NCBI RefSeq assembly: GCF_001425265.1
Contig: NZ_LMEC01000025.1
Span: 305 to 64,304 of the forward strand
From: Massilia sp. Root418
GTDB lineage: Bacteria > Pseudomonadota > Gammaproteobacteria > Burkholderiales > Burkholderiaceae_D
Direction: 5' to 3'
DNA: 64,000 nucleotides
In this document: positions 15,749 through 24,031 of the stretch, piece by piece
Layout: every line of letters starts with the position of its first letter
Position numbering within the stretch: the stretch's first letter is position 1
Made by a program: the position numbers and the translations under genes
Notes under the pieces: model-generated
Databases searched by the model: none
What the model was told of the DNA's origin: nothing
Seen by the model: the letters and a program-made list of their open reading frames with translations, nothing else

Positions 15749-17577
15749 CAGCGGACCGCGCTGGGCCGCAGCGGGCCGGCTGGCTTCTTGCCGCCTGCCT
15801 CCGGCACCAGCGCCAGGGTGACCGCGGGCACGCGGTCGCCCTGCAGCGTGACCTGGAAGCTGCGCAGTTCGTCGCGGCGGAAGGCATGCACCTCGACGGT
15901 GGCGCCCACCTGGTAGCGCGCCAGCAGCCCATCCAGGTTGCCGGGCACCACGCGCAGGCCGTCGACAGCCACCAGCAGGTCGCCCGCCGACAGGCCGGCC
16001 GCATGCGCCGCGCCGCCTTCATGCACGGCCGACAGCTTGGCGTCCGCGCCTTCGCGGCCCAGGTTGGCGTCCAGGCTGGGCTTGGCCAGCTTGCGCTCGT
16101 CGCCATACTTCACGCCGAACGGCGCCAGCATTTTCGCCAGCGGCAGGTCTTCGGTGCCGCGCACGTATTTGTCGAAGAAGGCTTTCAGCCTGGTGCCCGC
16201 GACCTCGTCGCACAGCGCTTCCACCTCGGCCGGCGTGACGCCCGTGCCGCGCGCCGCGCCCTCGTAGAAGTCGCGCCCGTAGCGCTGCCACAGCGCCTGC
16301 ATCACGTCGTCCAGCGACTTCCTCCCGGCGGTCTTGGCGCGGATGGTCAGGTCCAGCGCCAGGCACACCAGCGAACCCTTGGTGTAATAGCTGACGATGG
16401 CATTGGCCGCGTTTTCGTCCTGGCGGTAGTACTTGCCCCAGGCGTCGAAGCTGGAGTCGGCCACGCTCTGCTTCAGGCGCCCGGCGCCGCGCAGCACACC
16501 CCCCACGGTTTTGCCCAGCAGTTTGTAGTAGGCCGCCTCGCTGATGATGCCGGCGCGGACCAGCATCAGGTCGTCGTAGTAGCTGGTGCCGCCCTCGAAT
16601 AGCCACAGCAGCGGCGTGTAGCCTTCCGTGTTCAGGTCGTACGGCGCGAAGGCGGCCGGCTTGATGCGCTTGACGTTCCAGGTGTGGAAGTACTCATGGC
16701 TGCACAGGCCGAGGAATTTCAGGTAGCCCTCGCTGATGTCCGCGCCTTTCGGCGTGGCGGCGGTGGGCAGGTCGGCGCGCGAGCAGAACAGCGCGGTGGA
16801 GGCGCGGTGTTCCAGGCCGCCGTAGCCGTCGCCCACGGCCATGGTCATGAAGACGTAGCGCTCCATGGGCGCGCGTTTGGTCTTCGGCTCGAAGAAGGCG
16901 ATCTGGGTTTCGCAGATGGCTTTGAGGTCGGCGCACAGGCGCGCCATGTCCAGGCCCGGCACGCGGCCGGTGATGACCACGTCGTGCGGAATGCCGTGCG
17001 CCTTGAACGTGGCCAGCGCGAAGTCGCCCATTTCCACCGGATGGTCGATCAGTTCATCATAATTGGCGGCGGCATACGTGCCGAAGCCGTAGCGCTTGGC
17101 CTTCAGTTCCGGCAGCGCGGTGGCCACGCGCCAGTTCCTGGCGGCCGGATCGGCCGGGCGCTGGATATCGACCACGTGCTGCCCGTCTTCCTGCCCCGCC
17201 ACGCGCAGGAACACGCTGGTGCCGTTGAAGAAGGCGTGGGTCTGGTCCATGTGCGCGGCGCGCACCGACAGGTCCCAGGCATAGACTTCGTAGACCACCG
17301 TCAGCCTGCCGGCCACCGGCGCGGCCTGCCAGGTGTGCTTGTCCACTTTCGCCAGCTTGACGGCCTGGCCGTCCGACTCCGCGCGGATGCGCACGATGTT
17401 GCGCGAGAATTCGCGGATCATGTAGCTGCCCGGGATCCAGGCCGGCAGGGCCAGCAGCTGGCCCTCCGGTGCCGGCTGCTCGACCGTCAGCGTCACTTCG
17501 AACACATGGCCGGCCAGGTCCCTGCCGACAATGGCGTAGCTCACGCCCGGCTTATTCTTCGCGATGTTTTTTTTCAT
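15748..17577 (-). CDS. M61 glycyl-aminopeptidase-like protein with PDZ domain
   Basis: A 609-residue protein of the M61 family. The N-terminal beta domain has LPAWIPGSYMIREFSRNI, the zinc motif is HEYFHTWNVKRIKP (about residue 293), and a C-terminal PDZ region has GGAAHAAGLSAGDLLVAVDG (about 545-600). There is no obvious signal peptide. The ATG at 17577 (MKKNIAKNKPGVSYAI) overlaps the stop of the upstream MocA-like gene by four bases (ATGA). Confidence 0.9.
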   Translation of the reverse strand: MKKNIAKNKPGVSYAIVGRDLAGHVFEVTLTVEQPAPEGQLLALPAWIPGSYMIREFSRNIVRIRAESDGQAVKLAKVDKHTWQAAPVAGRLTVVYEVYAWDLSVRAAHMDQTHAFFNGTSVFLRVAGQEDGQHVVDIQRPADPAARNWRVATALPELKAKRYGFGTYAAANYDELIDHPVEMGDFALATFKAHGIPHDVVITGRVPGLDMARLCADLKAICETQIAFFEPKTKRAPMERYVFMTMAVGDGYGGLEHRASTALFCSRADLPTAATPKGADISEGYLKFLGLCSHEYFHTWNVKRIKPAAFAPYDLNTEGYTPLLWLFEGGTSYYDDLMLVRAGIISEAAYYKLLGKTVGGVLRGAGRLKQSVADSSFDAWGKYYRQDENAANAIVSYYTKGSLVCLALDLTIRAKTAGRKSLDDVMQALWQRYGRDFYEGAARGTGVTPAEVEALCDEVAGTRLKAFFDKYVRGTEDLPLAKMLAPFGVKYGDERKLAKPSLDANLGREGADAKLSAVHEGGAAHAAGLSAGDLLVAVDGLRVVPGNLDGLLARYQVGATVEVHAFRRDELRSFQVTLQGDRVPAVTLALVPEAGGKKPAGPLRPSAVR

Positions 17578-18203
17578 GTCTTGTCCTTGGATGGCAGGTC
17601 GGCCGGGATGTCGATGTCTTGCAGGATGCCGCTGTCGTCCACCTCCAGCTCCGTCACTGCCGAATGCTTCAAAATGCCGCGCGCGCCATGGTCGCCTTCC
17701 AGCGCCAGCAGCTGCGGCAGGTAGTGGCGGCTGAACCCAACCGGATTGCCGCGCCGGCCCCGGTACATGGGCGCGGCAATGCCTGCGCCGTGTTCGAGGG
17801 CGGTTTTCAGTGATTGTATTGTAGTTGGCTGCACATGGGGCATATCGCCCAGGGCGACGATCCAACCGTGCGCACTTTCGGCCTGCGCTCCGGCGTGCTG
17901 CTCAGCGTGCAGCAAGGCGTGCACCAGTGAGGCGGCCATGCCGTTATCGGCTTGCGGACAGGTAGTGACTTCGCAGCCCAGCGCCAGCAACTGCGCGGCC
18001 ACGGCGTCCGCGCCGGGGCGCACCACCGCCACCACGCGCGGCAGCACCGCCAGCAAGTGGCGCGCGCTTGCCACCACCACCGGGGACGGTTCGGCCGGCG
18101 CCGGCTGGGCTGGAGATATGGGCTGCAGCAGCTTGTTGCGCAGGCCGGAGGGGTCGAACCGCCGGCCCCTCCCGGCCGCTAGCAGGATGCCGCAAATGCT
18201 CAC
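17574..18203 (-). CDS. MocA-like molybdenum cofactor cytidylyltransferase
   Basis: A 209-residue NTP-transferase with the N-terminal nucleotide-binding signature LLAAGRGRRFDPSGLRNKLL and the later IVALGDMPHVQP and GRRGNPVGFSRHYL segments seen in MocA/MobA-like enzymes. These load CMP onto molybdopterin for xanthine-oxidase-family enzymes, which fits the oxidoreductase genes directly upstream. The start is GTG, sharing its first base with the upstream stop codon (TAGTG). The exact nucleotide used is inferred from context. Confidence 0.85.
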   Translation of the reverse strand: MSICGILLAAGRGRRFDPSGLRNKLLQPISPAQPAPAEPSPVVVASARHLLAVLPRVVAVVRPGADAVAAQLLALGCEVTTCPQADNGMAASLVHALLHAEQHAGAQAESAHGWIVALGDMPHVQPTTIQSLKTALEHGAGIAAPMYRGRRGNPVGFSRHYLPQLLALEGDHGARGILKHSAVTELEVDDSGILQDIDIPADLPSKDKT

Positions 18204-20467
18204 TAGGCCTTGGCCGTCTTGGCCAAGTCGAACGGCAGCTTGCGCAGGCGCTTGCCGGTGAGCTTGAAGATGGCGTTGGCGTACGCCGGAGCCAGCGGCG
18301 GGAAGCCCGGCTCGCCCATGCCGGTTGGCGGTTCGGTCGACGGCACGATGTGCACGTCCACCACCGGCATGTCCGGCATGCGCGCCACCACGTAGTCGCC
18401 GAAGTTCTGCTGTTCCACCACGCCGTCCTTCAGCGTGATGGCGGCGCCGGGCAAGGTGGTACCCACCGCCATCAGCACGGCGCCCTGCACTTGCGCTTCG
18501 ATGGTCATGGGATTGACCGCCGTGTTGCAGTGCACGCCGGCGGTGACCGTGTGCAGATGCGGCACGCCGCTCTTGACCGACGCAGTGACCACGTAAGCGA
18601 CCACGGTGCCGAACGATTCATGCAGCGCCACGCCCCAGGCCTGGCCCTTCGGCAGCGCCTTCTTGCCGTAGCCGGACTTGGCCACCGCCAGGTCCAGCGC
18701 GGCGTGATGGCGGGCGTGCTTGGCGTCGATCACCTGCTTGCGGTAGGCCACCGGATCCATCTTCGCGGCGTGCGCGGCTTCGTCGATCAGGGTTTCCATC
18801 ACGAAGGCGGTGTGGGTCGAGCCCACGGAACGCCACCACAGCACCGGCACGTTGGCCTTGGCGTTGTGCACGGACAGGTTCATCGGCAAATCGTAGGGCT
18901 CGCCCATGCCTTCGATCATGGTGGCGTCCACGCCCTCCTTCACCATCATCGGCTCGAACGGCGAACCGGTGATGATGGACTGGCCCACGATGCTGTGGTT
19001 CCAGGCCAGCAGCTTGCCCTTGGCGTCGAAGCCCAGTTCCGCGCGGTGCACGTGCGACGGGCGGTAGTAGCCGCCACGGATATCGTCCTCGCGGCTCCAG
19101 ATGATTTTCAGCGGGCCGGACTTGCCGGAAGCCTTGTAGGCCAGCGCCACATTGGCCGCTTCCACCAGGTAGTCCGAACTCGGCACCGCGCGGCGGCCGA
19201 AACCGCCGCCCGCCATCATGGTGTGCAGGGTGACCTGTTCCGGTTTCAGTCCGGCCGTGCGCGCGATGGCCGCCTGGTCCAGGGTCTGGAATTGCGAGCC
19301 GGCCCACACTTCGCAGCGGTCCGCCTTCAGGTCGATCACGCAGTTCAGCGGTTCCATCGGCGCGTGCGCCAGGTAAGGGAACTCGTAGACAGCAGTGACC
19401 TTTTTCGCCGCCTTGGCCAGCGGCGCCATGTCCGCCTTCCTGACGGGCAGGCCGGGCTTTTGCGCCAGCGCCTTGAACTCGGCCATCTGCTTCGCGGTGC
19501 TGACTTTCTCCACCGCGCTGGTGTCCCATTCCAGCACCAGGGCTTCGCGGCCCTGCTTGGCCGGCCAGTAGCCATTGGCGATCACGGCCACACCGCGTCC
19601 GCCACGGTCGGTGGCCACTTCCAGCACGTCGATCACGCCCGGGATGGCCTTGGCCTTGCTGGCGTCCAGCTTGGCCACTTTCGCACCGAACACCGGCGGG
19701 CGCGCCACCACGGCAACCTTGCTGCCTTCAGGCTTGAAGTCCATGCCGAACTGCTGCTTGCCGGTGGACTTGGCTTGCGCGTCCAGGCGCTTCACCGGCT
19801 GGCCGATGATGACGAAGTCTTTCGGCTCTTTCAGCTTCACGGCGGCGGGCACCGGCTGCTTCATGGCCGCCTCGGCAAAGGCGCCGTAGCTGGCTTGCTG
19901 GCCGGCCGGGCCGATCAGCATGCCTTTCGACGTGCGCACCTGGTCCGGGCTCACTTTCCATTCGGCCGCAGCCGCCGCCACCAGCATGGCGCGCGCCTTG
20001 GCGCCGATTTCGCGGTACTGGAGGTAGGAGTGGGCGATGGTGCCGGAGCCGCCGGTCATCTGGATGCCGAAGGCGGGATCTTTATACTGCTCGCCCGCGT
20101 CGGCCAGTTCGCCGCGCATCTGCGCCCAATCGGCGTCCAGTTCCTCGGCGATCAGCATCGGCAGCGAGGTCTGCACGCCCTGGCCGAATTCCAGGCGGTT
20201 CACCTGCACCGTGATGGTGTTGTCCGGCGCGATGCGCAGGAAGGCGTTCGGTTCATACACCTTGGCCGGCGCCGCCGCTTCGGCCGCGCGCGCCATCTTG
20301 TTGCCGCCGCTGACGAAGAAGCCCAGCACCAGGCCGCTGCCGGCCACCGCGCTTGCTTTCATGAAGGAGCGGCGCGACACGCCGCCTTGCGGCGCAGCTG
20401 CTACCGTGCCCGCTGCCGCGCCGATATCCGCCATAGCGGTCCCTTGGTTCAACCATTCTTTGCGCAT
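18203..20467 (-). CDS. molybdopterin-binding oxidoreductase large subunit (IorB-like)
   Basis: A 754-residue xanthine-dehydrogenase-family subunit of the isoquinoline 1-oxidoreductase beta type. A Tat signal (RRSFMKASAVAGSG, about 31-44) indicates folded export to the periplasm. Family segments include LEFGQGVQTSLPMLIAEELD, GGGFGRRAV and the C-terminal GMGEPGFPPLAPAYANAIF, which holds the catalytic Glu. It works with the 2Fe-2S subunit encoded ten bases upstream. The organic substrate (aldehyde or N-heterocycle) cannot be told. Confidence 0.9.
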   Translation of the reverse strand: MRKEWLNQGTAMADIGAAAGTVAAAPQGGVSRRSFMKASAVAGSGLVLGFFVSGGNKMARAAEAAAPAKVYEPNAFLRIAPDNTITVQVNRLEFGQGVQTSLPMLIAEELDADWAQMRGELADAGEQYKDPAFGIQMTGGSGTIAHSYLQYREIGAKARAMLVAAAAAEWKVSPDQVRTSKGMLIGPAGQQASYGAFAEAAMKQPVPAAVKLKEPKDFVIIGQPVKRLDAQAKSTGKQQFGMDFKPEGSKVAVVARPPVFGAKVAKLDASKAKAIPGVIDVLEVATDRGGRGVAVIANGYWPAKQGREALVLEWDTSAVEKVSTAKQMAEFKALAQKPGLPVRKADMAPLAKAAKKVTAVYEFPYLAHAPMEPLNCVIDLKADRCEVWAGSQFQTLDQAAIARTAGLKPEQVTLHTMMAGGGFGRRAVPSSDYLVEAANVALAYKASGKSGPLKIIWSREDDIRGGYYRPSHVHRAELGFDAKGKLLAWNHSIVGQSIITGSPFEPMMVKEGVDATMIEGMGEPYDLPMNLSVHNAKANVPVLWWRSVGSTHTAFVMETLIDEAAHAAKMDPVAYRKQVIDAKHARHHAALDLAVAKSGYGKKALPKGQAWGVALHESFGTVVAYVVTASVKSGVPHLHTVTAGVHCNTAVNPMTIEAQVQGAVLMAVGTTLPGAAITLKDGVVEQQNFGDYVVARMPDMPVVDVHIVPSTEPPTGMGEPGFPPLAPAYANAIFKLTGKRLRKLPFDLAKTAKA

Positions 20468-20477
20468 GGTGTTCTCC

Positions 20478-20936
20478 TCAGGCGATGGTTTTGGCAGCGT
20501 CTTTGATGGCGGCGCGGATGCGCTGATAGGTGCCGCATCGGCAGATATTGCCCGCCATGGCGCTATCGATGTCCGCATCGCTCGGAGCCTTGTTGGTGCG
20601 CAGCAGCGCCGTGGCGCTCATCACCTGGCCGCTTTGACAGTAGCCGCATTGCGGCACGTCGTGCTTCACCCACGCGTCCTGCACCGCCTTGCCCACCGCG
20701 TCGCCCGCCATCGCCTCGATGGTGGTGATCTTCTGGCCCGCCACCGCCGAAATCGGCGTGATGCAGGCACGGGTCGGGTTGCCGTCGATATGGATGGTGC
20801 AGGCGCCGCACAGCGCCATACCGCAGCCGAACTTGGTGCCGGTCATGTTCAGGTTGTCCCGCAGGGCCCACAGCACCGGGGTGGATGGGTCGGCGTCTAC
20901 CTGCACGTCCTTGCCGTTGACATTCAAAGTGATCAT
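20478..20936 (-). CDS. 2Fe-2S subunit of molybdenum hydroxylase (IorA-like)
   Basis: A 152-residue protein with an N-terminal plant-type ferredoxin cluster (FGCGMALCGACTIHIDG) and a C-terminal [2Fe-2S] helical domain (CGYCQSGQ and CRCGTYQRI). All eight cluster cysteines are visible. It passes electrons from the molybdenum centre of the next gene's product. It has no signal peptide, as usual for subunits carried out by the Tat-tagged partner. The ATG (MITLNVNGKDV) has GGAGCGCGGC upstream. Confidence 0.93.
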   Translation of the reverse strand: MITLNVNGKDVQVDADPSTPVLWALRDNLNMTGTKFGCGMALCGACTIHIDGNPTRACITPISAVAGQKITTIEAMAGDAVGKAVQDAWVKHDVPQCGYCQSGQVMSATALLRTNKAPSDADIDSAMAGNICRCGTYQRIRAAIKDAAKTIA

Positions 20937-20949
20937 CTGCCGCGCTCCT

Positions 20950-21675
20950 TTACTGTTTAATAGAGGACAACTTGGATTCCAGGGTCTTGATGTCGATGGC
21001 GCCCGGAACGCGGCTGCCATCGGCGAAGAAGATGTTCGGCGTGCCGTTGATGCGCAGCTTCTGGCCCAGCGCCAGCACCTGCTCGTTCGGCGTGGTGCAC
21101 CCGGCCGGCGCGGCCGGCGCAGCTTTGCCGGATACCATCCAGTCGTCCCAGGCCTTGTTGCGGTCGGCCGAGCACCAGATGTTCTTGGACTTGACGAACG
21201 AATCCTCGGACAGGATGTTGTACATGAAGGTGTAGATGGTGACGTTGTCCACGTCCTTCAGCGCCTGCTGGCGGAAGCGCTTGCAGTAGCCGCAGTTCGG
21301 ATCTTCGAACACGGCCATCACGCGCTTGCCGTTGCCCTTCACCGTTTTCAGCGCCATTTCCAGCGGCAGCTCGGAGAACTTGATCTTGTTGATGTCGTCG
21401 ATACGGGCCTGGGTCAGGTCTTCGGACGTCTTCAGGTTGAACACGTGGCCGACGATCAGGTAGCTGCCGGTCTTGTCGGTGTAGCGGATTTCGTCGCCGA
21501 TGCGGACTTCGTACAAGCCCGCGTAAGGCGTCTCTTTGACGGAATCGACTTTCACGTTGGTGCCGAGGCGCGGCTCGATGGCCTTCTTGATGTTCGCTTC
21601 GGTCGAATTCTCTGCGCCGACGCAGGATGCCATGAAGGCGGAGGCGAACAGTACTGCGGTCTTGCTGAATTTCAT
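20950..21675 (-). CDS. dsbC: DsbC-type thiol:disulfide interchange protein
   Basis: A 241-residue periplasmic disulfide isomerase. It has a signal peptide (about 1-20), an N-terminal dimerisation domain, and a thioredoxin fold with the active site CGYC at about 127-130 (DPNCGYCKRF). The cis-Pro loop is GTPNIFFADG. The family rearranges wrong disulfides and is kept reduced by DsbD. A second cysteine pair (C about 182 and 201) is also present. It starts 14 bases after the UbiH-like gene and leads into the iron-sulfur subunit. Confidence 0.9.
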   Translation of the reverse strand: MKFSKTAVLFASAFMASCVGAENSTEANIKKAIEPRLGTNVKVDSVKETPYAGLYEVRIGDEIRYTDKTGSYLIVGHVFNLKTSEDLTQARIDDINKIKFSELPLEMALKTVKGNGKRVMAVFEDPNCGYCKRFRQQALKDVDNVTIYTFMYNILSEDSFVKSKNIWCSADRNKAWDDWMVSGKAAPAAPAGCTTPNEQVLALGQKLRINGTPNIFFADGSRVPGAIDIKTLESKLSSIKQ

Positions 21676-21689
21676 AAAGGCTCCGGTGA

Positions 21690-22922
21690 TCACTTACCAA
21701 GTGCGTGGGAAATCAGCCGGCGCTTCAAGCCCGGCAATTTGTCCAGCAAGTTTAATCCGAAATTGCGCACCACGCGCAAAGGCTCAAGATCGGTCCCGAA
21801 CAGACGGTCCAGGCCATCGGTGGCCAGCTGCATCAGCAGCACGTCTTCCTTGCGCGCGCGGCCATAGCGGGCCAGCACCCGCTCGTCGCCCAGGCCGCGG
21901 TGCGGCTCGCGCTCGTTCACCGTGCGCACCAGCTGCTCCACGTCGGCAAAGCCCAGGTTCATGCCGTGGCCGGCCAGCGGATGCACCACGTGGGCCGCGT
22001 CGCCCACCAGCGCCACACGCTGCGCCACCATGGCGTGCGGACGCATGAGCCGCAGCGGAAAGCCGCGCACCATTTCCGGCTGCACCGGCGTGAGCTTGCC
22101 CAGCTTTTCCTGCGCAAACACCGCCAGGCGCTCCGCCAGCTGTTGCGCGCCCTGCGCGCGCAGCGCATCGGCCAGCGGTTCCGGCGCCGACCACACCAGC
22201 GACACCAGGTCGCCCGGCAAAGGCAGCAGCGCCACCACGCCCTCGGCGCCGGTAAACCACTGCTGCGCCGCGCCGTGGTGCGGCTTCTCGCAATGGAAGT
22301 TGGCCACGATGGCGTGCTGCCCGTAGGAGCGGTAGTCCATGCCGATGTCGCACTGGCCGCGCACCCAGGAGTCGGCGCCGTCCGCGCCCACCACCAGTTC
22401 GGCGCGGATGGCCGAGCCGTCCTCCAGCCGCACGGTGACATCGTCCGCCGTGCGCAGCAGGCCGATGGCGCGCCCGCTGACGGTGGTGACGTTGCTGGCG
22501 AAGCGCAGCGCCGCGTCCAGCGCCTGGTTCAGGTTGCGGTCCTCGACGATCCACGCCAGCGTGCCGGTGTGGGCGCCGTATGCGTCGAACGCCAGGCCGC
22601 CGGGCTGGCCGCCGTCGCCGTTGACCAGCATGGCGTCCACCGGCGCAACCCGCGCGGCGTCAAGCGCGCCCCAGACCTTCAGGGACGACAGCAGGTTGTG
22701 CGCCGTGTGATTGAGCGCGTAGACGCGCACGTCCCAGCTGGCCTGCACGGGGGGCGAGGCTGGCGTGGCCGAAGCGGAGGGCGATGGAGGGCAGAGCAAG
22801 GTGACGCTCTGCCCGGCCTGGGCAAATCCGAGCGCCGCCGTTTTGGCGATGGCGCCGTTGCCAACGATGCAAATGTCGCTTTGAACGACGCGCTGCACGG
22901 AGGGGGAAGTTGGGCTGTTCAT
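21690..22922 (-). CDS. UbiH/UbiF-family FAD monooxygenase
   Basis: A 410-residue flavoprotein hydroxylase of the UbiH/Coq6 group, which hydroxylates the ubiquinone ring. It has the FAD fingerprint IVGNGAIAKTAALGFAQAG, the NAD(P)-proximal VGADGADSWVRG (DG motif) and GDAAHVVHPLAGHGMNLGF. First gene of the seven-gene operon. Which ring position it hydroxylates cannot be decided from sequence alone. UbiH-family/dsbC pairs are, to my knowledge, common in Burkholderiales. Confidence 0.88.
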   Translation of the reverse strand: MNSPTSPSVQRVVQSDICIVGNGAIAKTAALGFAQAGQSVTLLCPPSPSASATPASPPVQASWDVRVYALNHTAHNLLSSLKVWGALDAARVAPVDAMLVNGDGGQPGGLAFDAYGAHTGTLAWIVEDRNLNQALDAALRFASNVTTVSGRAIGLLRTADDVTVRLEDGSAIRAELVVGADGADSWVRGQCDIGMDYRSYGQHAIVANFHCEKPHHGAAQQWFTGAEGVVALLPLPGDLVSLVWSAPEPLADALRAQGAQQLAERLAVFAQEKLGKLTPVQPEMVRGFPLRLMRPHAMVAQRVALVGDAAHVVHPLAGHGMNLGFADVEQLVRTVNEREPHRGLGDERVLARYGRARKEDVLLMQLATDGLDRLFGTDLEPLRVVRNFGLNLLDKLPGLKRRLISHALGK

Positions 22923-22982
22923 CCGGCCATTATAGCGGCGGCGGCCCTTGCGCGGGCGCCGGCGCCGGAGCGGATGCCGCGC

Positions 22983-23798
22983 TCAGTCCCACTGGGGCGC
23001 GACGCCGTCCGGGTTGGCGATGCGCTCGTTGCGATCCAGTGCGGCGAGCGCCGCCATCTCCGCGGCATCCAGCACCAGCCCGCGCGCAGCCAGGTTGCCG
23101 GCCAGGTTGGCACGGCTGGTGGACGACGGGATCACAGCAAAGCCCTGCTGCAGCGACCAGGCCAGCGCCACCTGCGCCGGCGTGGCATTGCGGCGGCGCG
23201 CGATATCCACGATCACCGGCTCCTGCATCACCTTGCCGTAGGCCAGCGGCATGTAGGCGGTCAGGTGGATGCCCTGGCTGCGGGCGTACTCCACCACCCT
23301 GCGGTTCTGCAGGAAGGGATGGATCTCGATCTGCTGCGTGGCGATCTGCCGCGCGCCCACCGCTGCCACCGCCTCCCGCAGGTGGGCGATGGTGAAGTTG
23401 GACACGCCGATCTGCCTGGTCAGGCCCTGCTCCCTGGCTTCCGCCAGCGCCGCCATGTATTCGGCAACCGGCACTGTACCGCCAGGCGACGGCCAGTGGA
23501 TCAGCGCCAGGTCCAGCTGCTCCAGTCGCAGCTTGCGCAGGCTTTCCTTCAAGCTGGGAATCAGTTTGTCGCCCGCCAGGCTGTCGATCCAGACCTTGGT
23601 GGTGACGAACAGTTCGGCGCGCGGCACGCCGCTGCCGGCCATGGCCTGGCCCACCTCCGCCTCGTTACCATAGATTTGCGCCGTATCGATATGGCGGTAG
23701 CCCGCCGCCAGGCCGTTGCGCACGGAATCGATAGCGACCTGTCCTTGCAGGCGGAAGGTGCCCAGGCCGATGGCTGGGATGGTGCTGGTGTGTGTCAT
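22983..23798 (-). CDS. aldo/keto reductase (2,5-diketo-D-gluconate reductase B type)
   Basis: A 271-residue NADPH-dependent TIM-barrel reductase. The catalytic tetrad is visible: Asp and Tyr in YRHIDTAQIYGNEAEVG, Lys in FVTTKVWID, and His in LALIHWPSP. The cofactor segment VIPSSTSRANLAGNL follows. DkgB-type AKRs reduce diketo-gluconate and also methylglyoxal and other aldehydes. It is divergent from a GH43 gene. Confidence 0.9.
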   Translation of the reverse strand: MTHTSTIPAIGLGTFRLQGQVAIDSVRNGLAAGYRHIDTAQIYGNEAEVGQAMAGSGVPRAELFVTTKVWIDSLAGDKLIPSLKESLRKLRLEQLDLALIHWPSPGGTVPVAEYMAALAEAREQGLTRQIGVSNFTIAHLREAVAAVGARQIATQQIEIHPFLQNRRVVEYARSQGIHLTAYMPLAYGKVMQEPVIVDIARRRNATPAQVALAWSLQQGFAVIPSSTSRANLAGNLAARGLVLDAAEMAALAALDRNERIANPDGVAPQWD

Positions 23799-23968
23799 GG
23801 GGTTTTCCTGTCAGATGTTGGCCCACACTATGCCTCCAGCCCTGGTTGAGAAAAACCCCGCACACCTCAAATTACATTTGCGCCAGGATCAAGAACGGCT
23901 GTGAGGCTTGGTCCCCGGCTGCGATAACCATTTCGCCGCCTGCGATGAGAAATGGTGCAGCGTGGGAA

Positions 23969-23978
23969 AAAGCGCTTT
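23969..23978. promoter_or_regulatory. LacI-type operator-like palindrome
   Basis: AAAGCGCTTT is a perfect ten-base palindrome with the central CG pair typical of LacI-family operators. The wider context reads GGAAAAAGCGCTTTCAC. It lies 54 bases before the GH43 start, where a sugar-responsive LacI-family repressor would be expected. No such regulator is encoded in the window. Confidence 0.4.
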
Positions 23979-23995
23979 CACGGCAAAAACAAAGC

Positions 23996-24009
23996 TGTTA
24001 TCGTTATCA
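23996..24009. promoter_or_regulatory. second CG-centred partial palindrome
   Basis: TGTTATCGTTATCA resembles LacI-family sites with a central CG, though the two halves match at only four of six positions. It lies 22 bases before the GH43 ATG, i.e. in or near the ribosome-binding region. Confidence 0.3.
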
Positions 24010-24031
24010 TCCGTCCATTCAAGAGCCGATC

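Noticed and set aside
18068..20506. A plus-strand open frame of 812 codons opposite the molybdenum hydroxylase
   Set aside because: Shadow of the real gene; no start signal, no domain, His-rich product.
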